Below are positions 15,733-16,586 of a stretch of 16,586 nt of DNA, one piece after another. The notes under the pieces are model-generated. The model had not been told where the DNA came from. It made no database searches and worked only from the letters and a program-made list of their open reading frames with translations. This DNA is from an uncultured Collinsella sp. (GTDB lineage Bacteria > Actinomycetota > Coriobacteriia > Coriobacteriales > Coriobacteriaceae), in the NCBI GenBank assembly GCA_902475445.1, contig CABRZN010000031.1, positions 1 through 16,586 of the forward strand. The letters run 5' to 3'. Within the stretch, counting starts at the first letter, position 1. Each line of letters starts with the position of its first letter. Made by a program: the position numbers and the translations under genes.

Positions 15733-16586
15733 ATGTTTAATCAAAAAAATAAGGTGACACGCGCGGACTATGAGCAGTGGCGTGCCGGACAGGATGAGAC
15801 GGCGGGTCGCATCGCGTCCGACCCCGATAGGCTCCTGTTCCATGTGGAGCCTGAGCTTGGCTGGCTCAACGACCCCAACGGTTTGGTGCAGATCGGTGAT
15901 ACGTATCATATCTATCACCAATACGATCCATTCGATGCTGCGCATGGCGGTCCAGTGCTTTGGAACCATCTGACGACAAAGGATTTTGTGACGTACGAGA
16001 ATCACGGCCCCGTGCTGTTCCCCGATTCCGATTTGGATTCGAGTGGAGCGTATTCTGGTTCTGCCTTTGTACGTGATGGCAAGATTCACTACTTCTATAC
16101 CGGCAACGTTAAGCATTTTGACCGCGATGATTACGACTACGTGTTGACGGGCCGTGAGCAAAACCAAATTCATATGGTTGCCGAGAATCCCGACGAATTG
16201 GGCGAGAAGCGCATAGCTGTTGGGCCGGTCGATTACCCCGACGATATCGGTACGCACGTGCGCGACCCTAAGATCCTTGAGCACGATGGTATCTACTACA
16301 TGGTTCTGGGCGCTCGTACGAAAGACGATCGTGGCTGTGTGCTTGTCTATACTTCGCGCGATCTAGAGGGCTGGAGCTATGCGACGCGCATTGAGCTGGG
16401 CGAGAAGTTTGGCTTTATGTGGGAGTGCCCTGATCTGTTTGAGCTTGATGGCGAGCTTATTCTCGTTTGCTGCCCGCAGGGCGTGCCCGCCGATGGCTGG
16501 CGTTACCGCAATCCGCATCAGTGCGTGTGGTTCTCCATCGAGGCCGATTGGGGGGCGCCGAGCTTTAAAATCGTCGGGCAGGGCAT
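15733..16586 (+). CDS. GH32 sucrose-6-phosphate hydrolase / beta-fructosidase, 3' end outside window
   Basis: The first 284 codons of a canonical GH32 enzyme are present; the frame is still open at the window end. Such enzymes split the fructose-glucose bond of sucrose 6-phosphate or related beta-fructosides after PTS uptake. All three motifs are standard: GWLNDPNG (nucleophile Asp47), HVRDP (Asp178) and WECPDLF (acid/base Glu231). No signal peptide is seen (start MFNQKNKVTR), so it acts in the cytosol. The ATG at 15733 has only a weak ribosome binding site (GAGAAAG). It lies 101 nt after the PTS gene, across a hairpin. ScrB is the likely identity, but chain-length preference cannot be read from the sequence. 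Compared with the first GH32-like gene it is the conventional member of the pair. Confidence 0.92.
   Translation, partial: MFNQKNKVTRADYEQWRAGQDETAGRIASDPDRLLFHVEPELGWLNDPNGLVQIGDTYHIYHQYDPFDAAHGGPVLWNHLTTKDFVTYENHGPVLFPDSDLDSSGAYSGSAFVRDGKIHYFYTGNVKHFDRDDYDYVLTGREQNQIHMVAENPDELGEKRIAVGPVDYPDDIGTHVRDPKILEHDGIYYMVLGARTKDDRGCVLVYTSRDLEGWSYATRIELGEKFGFMWECPDLFELDGELILVCCPQGVPADGWRYRNPHQCVWFSIEADWGAPSFKIVGQG

Overview
The window is GC-rich bacterial chromosome with short intergenic gaps. It reads like a gut anaerobe of the Coriobacteriia, probably Collinsella or a close relative. This is inferred from protein style (fermentative pyruvate formate-lyase, sucrose-family PTS, heterodimeric ABC exporter) and codon use, not from a marker gene. 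Genes before about 6.3 kb lie on the minus strand and genes after it on the plus strand, so 6278-6529 is a divergent promoter region.

Minus-strand half: a class I DAHP synthase (44-1075) has its own well-formed promoter. It is separated by an AT-rich inverted-repeat element (1296-1525) from a tight three-gene operon read right to left: a MarR-family regulator (5828-6277), then two ABC exporter half-transporters (3465-5831 and 1651-3465). Stops and starts overlap by 4 nt and 1 nt, and the operon ends at a strong hairpin terminator (1589-1618). The exporter is an asymmetric heterodimer. Its first subunit has Asp and Gln in place of the catalytic Glu and the H-loop His. Its second subunit keeps the catalytic residues but lacks about 14 residues just after the Q-loop.

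Middle: a short-chain dehydrogenase (6530-7279) and a KdgT-type 2-keto-3-deoxygluconate permease (7388-8407) suggest sugar-acid metabolism. A long leader region (8480-8873) precedes the most striking locus, a pyruvate formate-lyase encoded in two pieces. The 681-residue catalytic part (8874-10919) carries the Cys-Cys thiyl site but has no glycyl-radical domain. That domain is a separate 83-residue gene (11005-11256) with its own ribosome binding site, behind two intergenic hairpins. Together they make about one normal PFL (764 residues). A 107-nt palindrome (11290-11396) follows.

Right end: a beta-fructoside utilisation locus. A LacI-family regulator (11557-12567) precedes an atypical GH32-like enzyme (12752-14134), a PTS EIIBC permease (14180-15631) and a canonical GH32 sucrose-6-phosphate hydrolase-like enzyme cut by the window end (15733 onward). 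Four copies of one 15-bp operator-like motif lie before the regulator and before the first enzyme. Two of them sit on the -35 box and the spacer of a clear promoter, which suggests the LacI protein controls itself and the catabolic genes.

No tRNA, rRNA, CRISPR array, transposase or prophage gene was seen.
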